Origin: Diplonema papillatum
Lineage: Eukaryota; Euglenozoa; Diplonemea; Diplonemida; Diplonemidae
Length of the DNA: 64,000 bases
Direction: 5' to 3'
Assembly (NCBI GenBank): GCA_030068145.1
Contig: JAPJBO010000134.1
Coordinates: 1-64,000 of the forward strand
Part shown: positions 13,590-24,922 of the stretch, piece after piece
How the letters are laid out: every line of letters begins with the position of its first letter
Position numbering within the stretch: the stretch's first letter is position 1
Notes under the pieces: model-generated
Told to the model about the DNA's origin: nothing
The model's database searches: none
Seen by the model: the letters and a program-made list of their open reading frames with translations, nothing else
Position numbers and translations under genes: made by a program

Positions 13590-14066
13590 CTTAAGCCCAA
13601 GCTCTTCAGCAATGATGTCCCCTGTTTGCTCAGCCCTGTTGATAGTGCTTGTGATGACCTCGCTAATATTGACATGCTTCGGCTGCACATGTGGGCTGTC
13701 CTTCAGCAACTTGACACTCCACTCTTTGATACGACGACCGACAATGTGGGCCTGTTCCCTACCCAGATCGGTCAATGGAGGGTCGCCTTTGAAGTCAAGG
13801 TCATACTGACCATGTCTAATGAGGTAGAAGTGCCGAGCAGGACCTTTGGCAAGACGAGCTTTCAAATCATCTGAGGCTTGTGGGTGTGCTGCCATTCCGT
13901 CCCAGTTCTTCTCCCAGTGCCCATATTCCAAATCAGGGTAGCATTCGCTGCCTGCCGGGTAGCCGACTGTGTCGCACTGTGCAGACTTTTTAAGACCCGA
14001 GGCGCATACACCTGCAACGATACCCAGTGAACCTTTACTGATCGCGAACAGCCATTGTCTTGCCAT
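13590..14066 (-). CDS. PGAM5-like phosphatase (histidine phosphatase family), first coding exon
   Basis: The exon encodes 159 residues. It begins with a short hydrophobic stretch (WLFAISKGSLGIVAGVCASG, residues 5-24) that may be a membrane or mitochondrial-targeting segment, as PGAM5 has. It includes a WDGMAAHPQ region like the motif upstream of the catalytic domain in PGAM5. The histidine phosphatase signature RHFYLIRHGQY follows (about residues 78-88, catalytic His in RHG), with PLTDLGREQA and, near the end, ITSTINRAEQTGDIIAEELG. Mitochondrial PGAM5 acts as a Ser/Thr/His protein phosphatase in quality control and death signalling; the role here is inferred. The exon ends in phase 0 at AAG|GTGTGTG. 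The C-terminal half with the second catalytic His is not in the window, and the LINE nest lies antisense in the presumed intron. Confidence 0.85.
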
Positions 14067-15712
14067 TTTTCCTGTTCCTTGACCTGGTAGTAGTACCCAA
14101 GTCAGTCCGTGAAAGCGTTTGTGGTGTGGAGTAGAATTACGCTCTGTTTTGTCAGAGTGGTTAGTGGTACGTGACAGGTCTGCGCTGCCAGGAACTGTAA
14201 GCTGACACGGTGCAGAGGTACCCGAAAAAGGACGGTTGTGTACCGCCGCATGCTGCCGAAGTGGCCATCTCGATGCCGACGGACCAGTCCTGGTCAGCCG
14301 ACGCGCAAACCCGCAAACCCGGGTTTGCTTGTATCACTTTGGGACAAGCAGCGAAGAACTGAGTGAGAGTTTCGTCGGGCAGGTACCTATATCAACTTCT
14401 GGAGGCATGCCACATAGCCGTGAGTACCCCTTTAACCATTCTCACGTACTCCGCCAGCTTAGAGCTCTTGTGTGTTTAAGAAGTCAATTGCACGCATCTG
14501 CATTTGTGGTCGCAGGTAGGACCGAAAGTCAGAGGCCAACGAGAATGCTCTACCGAGAACGATACGATATGTAGGCGGCTTTCTGTCCAATCGGCGAGTC
14601 CCAGTGCCGAAAAACAAACGCTAAAAAGGTTGAAAGGAGAGAATAGCAGCAGTCTTCTGCTCGAACCGAAGATTGGAGATGTCAGGAAACCACACAAGGA
14701 CAGACAAGGGAAAAATGCGTATTTGAAAACAGGAAACGAGAAGAAAAAAGAGGGAGCAAGCGAGAGAGGGGTGTGAGGTCGGGAGCTTGGAGGAGAGGAT
14801 GCATTGCCTGTGTTTCTTGCATCATGTGCCCTCAGAATCCGAATCCATTTTAACTTTTACAAGGACAGTGGCTGAACGACTGCAGTGGCGTGTCGCAAGC
14901 CCTTGAGTGCACGGTGCTCGCGTTGTCTATATACGGGGTCATGGCGGCACGGTCTGGCAGTCCTGGGCTACTTCTGCAAGATAGGGGCACAGGACGCGCT
15001 TAAACACGGCAGCCTCTTGATCTCCTTCAGGTTGTCTGCCTCATGCGGTACAGCGGCGGGTAGTGTATACTGGTGTGTCTCATCGGAAGGGGTTTCGAGG
15101 AAGGTCCACACCACTTGCACTTGCAAGCGAAGATCGTCTTTGCGATGTTCGGATGCAAAGATGAACCCGACCTTACTGCACGGCACATGCATAGATGTAA
15201 TGGAAATGGAAACAAAGATGACTTTCGCATTCGTGCTAGGTTGGTAAACAGGTATGCGCTATGCAATATCCTCCCAAAGGTTGTATACCTGTCGAACGAA
15301 TGCTAGTGCCAAAATGCCAGCACAAGTCTTCTTAAATGAAAGGGTCAAGACCCTGCAGTGCAGGTGAGAGGAGTGGGTCTGGGTCGGGAAGGGGATCTGC
15401 AGGATAGTGCACCGGATTTCCCCATCTCGTACTGATGGCCACCAATAGATGAAACAAATCCGAGTGGTGCTTGAAACTATGTGCGGCTTCCCAAGGTGGT
15501 CTTCACCAAAGCATCGGACTCGGGGTGGCTCTCGTTGTCTCAGCGCTGAATGAAAGTACATGCAGTGTGTATTATTATTGTTCTCGTTTGTTCTTCTTTG
15601 CTTGAAAAGGTGGTTGCTTCGCGTGTTTTCATTATGTTTTTATCTCGTCCTTTTGTTCTTGACATTGCTGCAATCGAAGAGAGAACGCTGGGAGAAACCT
15701 GCTCTTCCAGCT
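14067..15712. other. Intergenic, including upstream region of the PGAM5-like gene
   Basis: I see no gene I can support here. The part just beyond 14066 should hold the promoter and 5' UTR of the minus-strand gene, but no TATA-like or other motif stands out. Short open frames on both strands lack family motifs and convincing codon bias. Confidence 0.5.
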
Positions 15713-15912
15713 TGATGTTCGATGACAAAGAAACATTAAGATCGTTTGATGTTTCGTTATGGCCGGGAGCGGTCCGTGCTGTGTTTTCAGAGTGTAAGTT
15801 CACATTTTATGTCTTCAGATCGTGGCTATTCGCGTCGTTCATTCTCCCGCCTCGTCTGGTATCTCATACACTCCGCCGAACGTGCGATCGAGGACTTCGT
15901 CCACTGCTTGGC
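15713..15912 (-). pseudogene. R1 copy 1: repeated exon end plus 3' flank
   Basis: About 200 bp match 27215-27420. On the minus strand it would encode LDRTFGGVYEIPDEAGE then stop, but one base is missing just upstream relative to the other copy, so the frame is shifted there. Similarity stops near 15912. The rest of the repeat, toward lower coordinates, is the 3' flank of that frame. Confidence 0.55.
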
Positions 15913-16411
15913 TGTCTGGGTATAGTGTGTGTGCCTAAATCCTTCCTACCTCTCGGCCCAAGTCGGGGGCTTACGAATAGACTTGACAAATAAGGAGCCA
16001 GTTTGATTTTTTTTCACGTGGGGTATCGGGCAGGCAAGAGAGTTGAGTTGAGGTAGGCATTCAGGTACATCAGTGCCAACGGCATGCTAACGGGTACCAG
16101 GCTACGCTATGACCTCCGTTTTTTTCCCATATCGGCTGCATTTTGACGAAGATATTCTTCTCTGGAGTATGGTATGGGTGGCCAAAATATGGCGAAAGCA
16201 GTGGCTTCGAATATCATGTTCTTCTCTTGCTCACCTTAGGGTAGGCACTACACCGCTGTGCCACTATGTCTTGCAGATACTTTTTTTGTTGGTTACCTGA
16301 TTCGCTTTTCTTTCTCTCCTCAGTTGCTTAGAAGGGGATACCGGACGAATGAAGGATGCCAGTGCTCTTCAGTTGTGGTAGTTAGTGCATATACACAATA
16401 TATATATGAGA
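15913..16411. other. Intergenic, ends in short (TA)n
   Basis: No gene is seen. A short (TA)n run at 16399-16407 precedes the first foldback element and resembles its insertion target. Confidence 0.5.
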
Positions 16412-17892
16412 CGATGCCAAACCCCCCCCCCCCCTTTGCACTAATAAAAAAAATTTGATGTCACCCCATACTGGCCCCGAAACCCCACTTGTGTGGCCCA
16501 AAACGGTTCCCAAACGGTTTTTGGCGGGCTGAGTCGAGGTAAAGGGGTCTCTGAAGGCCCACGAATAGGCCCAGGTGGGCCCAGGCGGGCCCCGGAGCGG
16601 GCACTCAGCGCGAGGGGGAGAGCCCCCCAAAATGGGGTCATTTTCGGGCCTCGCCACTACTCAAGCTAGTCAAACACTTTCTGGCCTCCAGCGGGAAACC
16701 CAGACTTCAAAACGACAAGATCGGCTGTGTTCAGCCGTAGATAGCCACCAGCGGGTCCTCTTGAAGCCGAAGAGTGCTCTCGGGGGTCACAGTTAGCCCC
16801 ATGTGTGCAGCGCCAGCAGTGGGCAGGCACACGCTTAGAATGTGTGGTATGCAAGTGCACCCTGCCTAGAATCCGGCTTCACCCGCTTTTGAGAACACAG
16901 TGCTTACAAGGAAAACGCAGAATATAAGGTGGAAAAATGCAAAAGAACCAAGATGAGGACTCCCCCGCCAACGCCAATCTCGGCAGCCTTTCCCCGGTTC
17001 TTTCAGAGATTGTCACCCACGACCATTCCAACAGCCCTGTACCGGGCACGTGCCCAGTCCAAACCGCTCACGATGCGTCGCCGGCTCGCCTCGTCGTCAA
17101 GGCTGTTGAAGGCTTCTGAAAGCCTACCAGAAAGGCGCTTCCAGATGTCAACGTTCTCCTCCTCTGTCATTAGGGCGAGAAAGAAACCGATCAGGTCCTC
17201 ACCAGAGACCTTTTCGCAAAAGGTCCTGCTGGCTACGAGTCGTCTCTGCATGGACTGACCACGTCTCGTTTCCTCATGAAACGGCGACAACTTCTGCATT
17301 GCTCTCACCGATGACTCCACGAACTCCAGACCCGTGATCTTTGGCATTTTCCCTCTCTTAGTTTCCGTTTTCCTGGGTCAACCTGTATTCTTAATTCGTA
17401 TTGCTGGTAAAGCCGGATTCTAGGCAGGGTGCACCTGCTGCACCCACTCTATTTACAAGGTGTGCCTGCCCACCGCAGGCGCTGCAGGCGGGGTGGCCAA
17501 GTAGGGCTATCTGAGACCCCTGAGAACATTCTTCGGCTTCAAGAGGACCCGCTGGTGGCTATCTACAGCGGAACACAGCCGATCTTGTCGTTGTGTAGTC
17601 TGGGTTTCCCGCTGGAGGCCAGAAGGTGTTTGACTAGCTTGAGAAGTGGCGAGGCTTTGAAAATGACCCCATTTTGGGGGCACCCCCCCTCGCACTGAGT
17701 GCCCGCTCCGGGGCCCACCTGGGCCCACCTGGGCCTATTCGTGGGCCTTCAGAGACCCCTTTACCTCGACTCAGCCCGCCAAAAACCGTTTGGGAACCGT
17801 TTTGGGCCACACAAGTGGGGTTTCGGGGCCAGTATGGGGTGACATCAAAATTTTTTTTATTAGTGCAAAGGGGGGGGGGGGGTTTGGCATCG
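16412..17892. mobile_element. Foldback DNA element, unit 1
   Basis: The unit is 1,481 bp and starts CGATGCCAAACC and ends GGTTTGGCATCG. The arms (about 16412-16880 and 17410-17892) are inverted repeats of roughly 470-480 bp and include long C/G runs, GGGCCC-rich stretches and a matched CACCCTGCCTAGAATCCGGC box at the inner edge. The core of about 500 bp has one small open frame on the minus strand. It is flanked by (TA)n on both sides, so TA is the likely target. No transposase is recognisable, and it is probably non-autonomous. Confidence 0.85.
17003..17347 (-). CDS. Small unknown protein in foldback unit 1
   Basis: The 114-residue frame begins MPKITGLEFVESSVRAMQKL and appears helical, with SGEDLIGFFLALMTEEENVD in the middle and WKRLSGRLSEAFNSLDDEAS after it. 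It is charged, without a signal peptide or known catalytic motif. The same protein is partly preserved in unit 2, where differences include loss of its stop, so constraint is unproven. Possible roles are a transposition accessory or a captured host fragment. I do not recognise the family. Confidence 0.4.
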   Translation of the reverse strand: MPKITGLEFVESSVRAMQKLSPFHEETRRGQSMQRRLVASRTFCEKVSGEDLIGFFLALMTEEENVDIWKRLSGRLSEAFNSLDDEASRRRIVSGLDWARARYRAVGMVVGDNL

Positions 17893-17913
17893 TACCATAT
17901 ATATATATATATA
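17893..17913. repeat. (TA)n between the two foldback units
   Basis: GTACCA followed by about eight TA units separates the units, consistent with repeated insertion into TA runs. Confidence 0.9.
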
Positions 17914-19362
17914 CGATGCCAAACCCCCCCCCTTTGCACTAATAAAAAGAAATCTGATGTCACCCCATACTGGCCCCGAACCCCCATCTGTGTGGCCCAA
18001 AACGGGTCCCAAACGGTTTTTGACGGGCTGAGTCGAGGTAAAGGGGTCTCTGAAGGCCCACGAATGGGCCCAGGTGGGCCCAGGCGGGCCCCGGAGCGGG
18101 CTCTCAGTGCGAGGGGGAGAGCCCCCAAAATGGGGTCATTTTCGGGCTCGCCACTACTAAAGCTAGTCAAACACTTTCTGGCCTCCAGCGGGAAACCCAG
18201 ACTTCAAAACGACAAGATCGGCTGTGTTCCGCCGTAGATAGCCACCAGCGGGTCCTCTTGAAGGTCACAGTTAGCCCCATGTGTGCAGCGCCAGCAGTGG
18301 GCAGGCTTAGAATGTGTGGTATGCAAGTGCACCCTGCCTAGAATCCGGCTTCACCCGCTTTTGAGAACACAGTGCTTACAAGGAAAACGCAGAATATAAG
18401 GTGGAAAAATGCAAAAGAACCAAGATGACATCTATGGACCTCCCGCCAACGCCAATCTCGGCCGGCAGCCTTTCCCCGGTTCTTCCAGAGATTGTCACCC
18501 ACGACCATTCCAACAGCCTGTACCGGGCACGTGCCCAGTCCAAACCGCTCACGATGCGTCGCCGGCTCGCCTCGTCGTCAAGGCTGTTGAAGGCTTCTGA
18601 AAGCCTACCAGAAAGGCGCTTCCAGATGTCAACCTTCTCCTCCTCTGTCATTAGGGCGAAAAAGAATCAGGTCCTCACCAGAGACCAGAGATTAGTGCGA
18701 AAAGGTCCTGCTGGCTACGAGTCGTCTCTGCATGGACTGACCACGTCTCGTTTCCTCATGAAACGGCGACAACTTCTGCATTGCTCTCACCGATGACTCC
18801 ACGAACTCCAGACCCGTGATCTTTGGCATTTTCCCCTCTCTTAGTTTCCGTTTTCCTGGGTCAACCTGTATTCTTAATTAGTATTGCTGGTAAAGCCGGA
18901 TTCTAGGCAGGGTGCACCTGCTGCACCCACTCTATTTACAAGGTGTGCCTGCCCACCGCAGGCGCTGCAGGCGGGGTGGCCAAGTAGGGCTATCTGTGAC
19001 CCCTGAGAACACTCTTCGGCTTCAAGAGGACCCGCTGGTGGCTATCTACAGCGGAACACAGCCGATCTTGTCGTTGTGTAGTCTGGGTTTCCCGCTGGAG
19101 GCCAGAAGGTGTTTGACTAGCTTGAGTAGTGGCGAGGCTTTGAAAATGACCCCATTTTGGGGGCACCCCCCCTCGCACTGAGTGCCCGCTCCGGGGCCCA
19201 CCTGGGCCCACCTGGGCCCATTCGTGGGCCTTCGGAGACCCCTTTACCTCGAATCAGCCCGTCAAAAACCGTTTGGGACCCGTTTTCGGCCACACAGATG
19301 GGGGTTCGGGGCCAGTATGGGGTGACGTCAAAAAAAAATTATCAGTGCAAAGGGGGGGGGGG
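17914..19362. mobile_element. Foldback DNA element, unit 2
   Basis: This 1,449-bp unit is in the same orientation as unit 1 and highly similar throughout. It starts CGATGCCAAACC; its right arm stops at the poly-G and lacks the terminal GGTTTGGCATCG. Arms are about 17914-18352 and 18894-19362. Small indels distinguish it from unit 1, for example about 30 bp missing from the left arm near 18264. Confidence 0.85.
18480..18828 (-). pseudogene. Second copy of the foldback unknown protein, frameshifted
   Basis: The beginning (MPKITGLEFVESSVRAMQ) and the later part (DIWKRLSGRLSEAFNSLDDE) are both present but in different frames because of length differences near 18655-18700 compared with unit 1. 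Confidence 0.55.
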
Positions 19363-22300
19363 ATTCTTGAAAATCTGGGTTACGGTTTAACCGAGAGCGC
19401 ATGAATTCTGGCTTGTACGTCTTATATATGTGGTTCGATCTGGGTGCGTGTCAGTGTGCGTAACAGCATCTTCGTTTTTCCCCTGCGCTCTTCCGAAGAT
19501 ACTCTACTAGGTGTCCCTGGCTTTGCAGGAGCCAACGTTCTTTCCAAAGGTTTTCACCAGAAGTCGCCGTGGTTAAAAGATATTCCCTGCCGCACCCCCC
19601 CCCCCCGTGTGATGGCCCTTTTTCGGAGGGGTTCCCGCTCCCAAAGAACGACCTATAAGCACCCCCCCCCCCCAAAAAAAACACCCTGTTCCAGGGGGGT
19701 TTTCAGCGGTTGACACAGGCCTCGGACTTTTCACAGTTTGTCCTCTTTCCGTGGTTTGTGTGAGAGGGATTAGGGGCTTGTTGGTGCATCAGGGATCTTT
19801 CCAAAACAGAGGTGCTGTAAGAGAGGTGGCAGTATGTGTTGTGCTGTGCTCACGAAAACGGATACACCGCTGTAAAAGAGGGAACAACAAGAACGCAAGA
19901 GAGAAGCTGCCACTTTTGTGTCCAAGGCCCCCATCAGCCAGTTGTTTTTTATCCCGTCCCCAGGGGTGTTCCCCCTCCCCTCCCCGGAGGGTGCGTATTT
20001 TTGTTGTGTATCGTGTGATGAATGGGCCAACCAGTTCCAGCCCTCCGAACGCCCGAAAGCAGATTCAAAAGTGACATTCTCCAGACTTCTGGTTGCTGCA
20101 TAGGTGTGCACCGAGGGTAGAAGTCGCTGAGAAAAAGATCTTCTGAACAGTATCTCTCCAGATGTTGGTGACTTCTGTTTTTCTAACCGCACGAAATAGC
20201 CCCCCAAATAGGTTCTTTGAAATGAAAGGCGGCATCTTCCTTCTCGTACCAGCTTTCGGGCTTCGGACAAGCAGCCTCGAGTTGCAATATCCTTCAGGTG
20301 GTTCTGGTTGATCTTTTACTTCTTCGACCCTCGATAAATACGGATAAATACGCTTACTTTCCTTGTTTGACAAACTCAAAAGGTACTACTTCTTTGGCTC
20401 GGATTGGTAGCACACATCGCATCTGATGCAGAAGTCGCTGGTATCTAATGGGTGAGTCTCAGTTGTGTGTGTGTGTTTGAAAGCAAACCACGATGCGGTC
20501 TGTTGTGCCGTTAACTCGCCCCCCCCCAATAAGCAAGATTACGCGGCCGGCGGAAGTTGCTCGAGGGAGCTGTTCATTTTTGTGTTTCCTACCTCAGTCT
20601 GTGATATTTATTTCTTCTTCTCAACGACAGCCAGCATTAATTTGCGAAGACGACATTCAATAGTTCCCCGGTACCCGGTCTGGACGCGAACCCACGTGCA
20701 CATCAACACCATACAGCAGCATGCCCAGACCACACCTCGCAGCAGGAGCCCTCCTCCACTACTGCGCTCTTAATGGACCCGTTTCAGGTAATCCTTTTAT
20801 TTGGTGAAAAAGGCTTCAACTGTGCAGGAGAATCCCTAGACCGGGTAAATCAGAGACAGCACTGTCAAACTGGCTCACCCAAGGCGGATGATTCCTCCAT
20901 CAGGTCCTTTACCGGCGGTGGATGTTTGGGACAGCTCTTGTGTACTGTACCTTTCCGAGGGAAAAGTTCCTATCGCTGTCCATACTCGTGGATTGCAATG
21001 GATCGACCAGGTCCCTGACTGTTGAAATCCTCTACTTGGTTGCTCAGCACAATAATGTGTTTCCATGCTGTGGTTCGGGTTTGTTTTCCACCTCCGTTTG
21101 TCAGTTCACGGGTAAGACATGGTGAACCGCGGCCTGGGGAAGCTGTCCCTGACAGACCGTACGGTGCACACCTTAAAACACACGTTTTTGATCTCCGATG
21201 CCTTTTTGTTTAGAGTGAGATTTCGGTTGAATTCGGGGCTTTCGAGCTGCGACTCCAGGCAATTGGAGTTTTTGTTTTCGGGGTCAACTCCAGATTTTGG
21301 TGAGTGAGCCGTTCATCTGCAACGGGTTTAAACTGGCGTTATGCGCGCTTCGATGCTGAGTTGACCATGCACGATCTGCAATTTGGAGAGGAGCTCGTTT
21401 ATTTCCAACGCATGAACGGTTGCGTACATGGAGAGAGTGTGTTGGTGATACCTATCAGCATGGTTTCTTCTTTAATATCAGTGCCGCCGAAGTTTAAATT
21501 TATGTCGAGTGGCATAAATAAGGAAGGTAAACTTCTCCGGTGTGGGAAGGTTACTGTGGCCCAGTGCAAGAATCATGTCTGCAGACTTGTCCAGACTGTA
21601 GCGCGCCAAATTGCATATGTGTTAAAAACCGCAACGCCGGGTACAAAACCTTCAGGTATGCAGGTAGAGCCTGGTACCACTCGCGCAATGATGCTGAGCC
21701 TGGGCAAGTGAGTGAAAACTCTCGTTGGATGCTGTAGATTGATCGAGCATTTGAAGAACATGGCTAGCTCTTTGTGCTATGTCGATTCTACAACAGCCAG
21801 CTGCCTTGTGTTTGTGCATTTTGTGTTTGTTTCTGTTTGTTTCTGTTGATGGCTGCTGCCAATTGCAAATTATTCTGGCGGTACAGCACCTTACTCACGA
21901 CCCCGAATGACACCAAGGCTACAACAACAGCCCCTGCGAGAAGGGGTTGGTGACACAACGAAAGCACACGTAGGCACAAAGCTGCAAACCACACCGCGCT
22001 CAATGACAGCTAATTCACTCGTTAGCCTTACTTATGAATACTTTCTCGCATTCAGCCACATGGGTGTCATCCGCGTTAAAGAGCGCTGTATGACTGAACA
22101 GTACACTCAAGACCGCTTGGACGGCTGCGATACACTAATTACAGACTGGTTTCTTGCCCGAGGCACTCGACTGTAGAGTTCTGTCTCTTTTGCTAAGTTG
22201 CACTCCTAGTTAAAAAAGCGGCTTCTTCTTTGGGACCGTGTTCATGAAAGCATCCCGACGCTTCTGACGATGTTTCTCGATGTGAAAACTGTCTGAGTGA

Positions 22301-23135
22301 AGAAAGTCTGAAAATTACGAAAAAGCACAACACAAACAGTAGCGCACTTCTTGAATGGCACTGTTTTGTGTATGGTTGGAATTTTTTTGTTTGGAGGGTG
22401 GCCCCGGCTTGCCCCCAGAACCGTTACGCCCGACCTTTGCTGTTTCACAAGGAGCGCAGCACTGGTGTTTGTACGGCCGATGCTATGGTTTCCTTTCCTA
22501 ATGAATAAAAGGGCCTGTGCTCGGGACTGCATTTTGTAGACTGATTTGCATGTAACCTTGTAACCTTTTTACTCTTGAACTCTTCTGATGTCTTTGTTAG
22601 ACTGGTGTGAAGACTTGTGCATAAACGGAGAGGGTTGCTATTTGATTTGCCGGCTACACTCGCCTTCTATCGTTGTTGCAGTCGACAATTTACGTCGTTC
22701 TCATACTTTGTGTGGTCGCCATGCACGTTTTGGTTTCTTGTAAAAGAGGCTTGGTTGCAACAAGCTGGATTTGCGGTTTCTGGGTGACCTGAAAGGAGGG
22801 AAATGGCTTGTCAGGTGTCGTTCTTTCTAAAGCAGGTCTTTCCGGGTGGCTGGGCTTCGGCGTCGCTCTGTTTAAGAAAGGGTTGGATGGTTTGAACGGC
22901 GGTTTTATTCAGAAACAAAGATGCGCAGAGTGTGGGTGGGTGGTGTGCTTGTTGAAGTGCATGGCTTCAAGTGGGTAACGTCTGCAGCGAAGTAAGGCCC
23001 ACTTGTCACTTTCATCAGTCAGTTTTGAGTTTCCGATATGCCGCTTTTGGGCCCTGTGACTCCTCTCCGCAAACTCCGAGGGGTGCGGGGAGGAATGCTT
23101 TACAGTACTGGGGGAAAAATCTTAGTTTAATGTCT
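19363..23135. other. Intergenic, no supported gene
   Basis: Only scattered short open frames occur, with C-runs at 19595-19608 and 19662-19673. A copy of the dispersed TTTTTAGAGT-like motif lies at 21209-21225. I see no family motifs, RNA genes or long repeats. Confidence 0.5.
21209..21225 (+). repeat. Dispersed motif M, diverged copy
   Basis: It reads TTTAGAGTGAGATTTCG. The following bases (GTTGAATTCGGGG) loosely resemble the longer copies at 31595 and 45947. Confidence 0.45.
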
Positions 23136-23400
23136 AGGCAGAGCACTGCCTCTCATGCATGGTTGATGCTAGCATCAAGTTTTCTTCGAGGAATATGTCG
23201 TCTAGGAAAGGGATGCAAAATAGAAAATAGAAAGTTGTAAAGAGGGGAGTGTACGGCTCCCAAAGTGGGGACTGAAACCTTGAGGGACTAGCCCCCTGTG
23301 TTTTTTTCACCGCGGTGTTGTGTGCACCTCGTTCTTCGTCTCGTGTTTCGCTCTTGAACGCAGACCAATCCAAAGTCAGAGCTCCTCAGTGGGTCCTTTG
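23136..23400. repeat. R2 copy 1: dispersed repeat
   Basis: Similar to 55985-56218: the pair share GCACTGCCTCTCATGCATG, a middle block with GAGGGACTAG, and GCGGTGTTGTGTGCACCTCG. It is diverged with indels. In both places it is followed downstream by poly-G and the GGTACC element. Confidence 0.75.
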
Positions 23401-23479
23401 GATGGGAATTTTCGGTCCTGTTCCGGTGCGAGCACAACTTGGTTTCATGTGTTGTTGTTGGGGGGGGGGGGGGGGGGGG

Positions 23480-23520
23480 GAAATGCAAGAACGTGCTTGG
23501 AATGGGTATGTGCTAAACAT
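23480..23520 (+). repeat. Direct repeat left of the GGTACC element
   Basis: TGCAAGAACGTGCTTGGAAT and the following TATGTGCT recur at 24286-24320, and both copies follow a G-run. They bracket the GGTACC element. Confidence 0.75.
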
Positions 23521-23544
23521 TGTTGGGGGGGGGGGGGGGGCAAG

Positions 23545-24161
23545 GGTACCTGTAAATCCAGGGTCTCCGGGGCCCGGGCCCCGGGCCCCGGGTTAGCGCT
23601 AGGGTCCAGGCCACGGTAATCACGCCATCCAAGGATGGAATCTTCAATATTGCAGCTTCCACAACAAGCGGAGAGCAAGACGAGAGAAAATCAAGAAATA
23701 TACTTGATAAAATTCGATAAAAAAAGCTCACAGTCGCGCATTTACCACAGGGGCTGAGCGGGCGGAGGCTCTAAGGTGAAATGGTCAAAATGTCCTGGGA
23801 AAAATGTGGGACAAAAACTTTCCGAAATGCGGGTTTTTAGGGATTCCGGCCAAAAAAAAATTTCAACGCCCACCTTGCCACCTGTGACCTTGGGTGGCTG
23901 AGCCGTGGTACCCTTTAGGCAGCCAGCTAGACCTGCCAGAACCTGAAAACCTCCTTCAGGTTTCGTGGCTGTGTCGAAAAATACATTCCGAGGACGTTTT
24001 TGAACGCTTTTGAATCCGTTGAGCTCAAGGACAGTCTGGGGCCCTGGAATGGAATTGTAAACGAATTGCATCTCGTACCAGAGAGTTTTTCCTTTGGTAA
24101 TCGTTCAGGGCCAAAAACCCTGGATAATTTTCCAGGGCCCGGGCCCCGGATTACAGGTACC
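23545..24161. mobile_element. GGTACC-bounded inverted-repeat element, copy 1
   Basis: This 617-bp element begins GGTACCTGTAAATCC and ends GGATTACAGGTACC. Next to each end there are GGGGCCCGGGCCCC-type self-complementary runs. It sits beside long G-runs. A second copy at 57259-57892 is about 97-98% identical by eye, so movement or duplication was recent. No transposase is seen; the frame shared on the minus strand looks incidental. Confidence 0.8.
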
Positions 24162-24285
24162 GGGGGGAAATGTTTCTTGGGTTTGCAGAGCGCGTGGTGC
24201 TTGCACCACTGAGCCAGGTATTTAACCGCGGATTTAGTGAAGGATTGTTCAGGAAACGGTTGGGGGGGGGGGGGGGGGGGGGGGT

Positions 24286-24320
24286 TGCAAGAACGTGCTT
24301 GGAATGGATATGTGCTCAAC
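24286..24320 (+). repeat. Direct repeat right of the GGTACC element
   Basis: It matches 23480-23520 (TGCAAGAACGTGCTTGGAAT) with few differences. Confidence 0.75.
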
Positions 24321-24817
24321 GCCGCACTGGTCCCGTCTGCGCCGTGTTTCGGTCCTTTAAGCCACGGACACATAAGGCGGACCATCATCAGCGTGGAACC
24401 TGAGTGTCTGCAGACAGGACTGCGGTGTGAGTGTGGTTGGTGGGGGGGGGGCATTTGCAAACTCTGTTTTCTTCGTCACTTAGCCTTTTTCTCGCGTTAT
24501 AGTGCATTTTAGGGCAATCTTTGAAAACCAACTGCATTTCTTCGGTACATGATGACTTTGTGGGGGGTGTTTGGCAGTCTGTGGTGCATAATGGTACCCT
24601 CTTGTGCCTTTTTGAGGCATTTTCAGCCTCTTATAGGCCACGGTCGCTCGGGGTCTGTCCGGGTTTGCGGGTCACAAGTTGTCCTGTGCAGCCCCCGTGG
24701 TCCTGATCTTGTCGACAACATCCCAATCTGGATCCAAAATCCACAGCAGTGCCCTCACCGGTGACTGGCGTGTCAAAAGTTGGAAAAACAGGCCAGAACC
24801 ACCAGTTTTATGGCCAG
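24321..24817. other. No supported feature
   Basis: Nothing beyond short shadow frames and a G-run at 24442. Confidence 0.5.
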
Positions 24818-24922
24818 ATTCACTGAATAGCCGGTCGGATTCACTAGATAGCTGGTCATATTTGCTAAATAGCGGGTCGGATTCACTAAATAGCTGGTCA
24901 GAATCACTACATAGATGGTCAG
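24818..24922. repeat. 21-bp tandem repeat, 5 units
   Basis: The units run ATTCACT-(G/A)AATAG-C-GGTC with period 21, a multiple of 3, giving a repeated Ser-Asp-Leu-Phe pattern on the minus strand. Whether this is translated is unknown. Confidence 0.85.

Noticed and set aside
16899-17258. Plus-strand frames in the foldback cores
   Set aside because: They are antisense to the minus-strand frame, which has the better composition and is shared by both units.
23461-23540. Long poly-G and poly-C runs as functional elements
   Set aside because: They may be real but are also places where sequencing and assembly fail, so exact lengths should not be interpreted.
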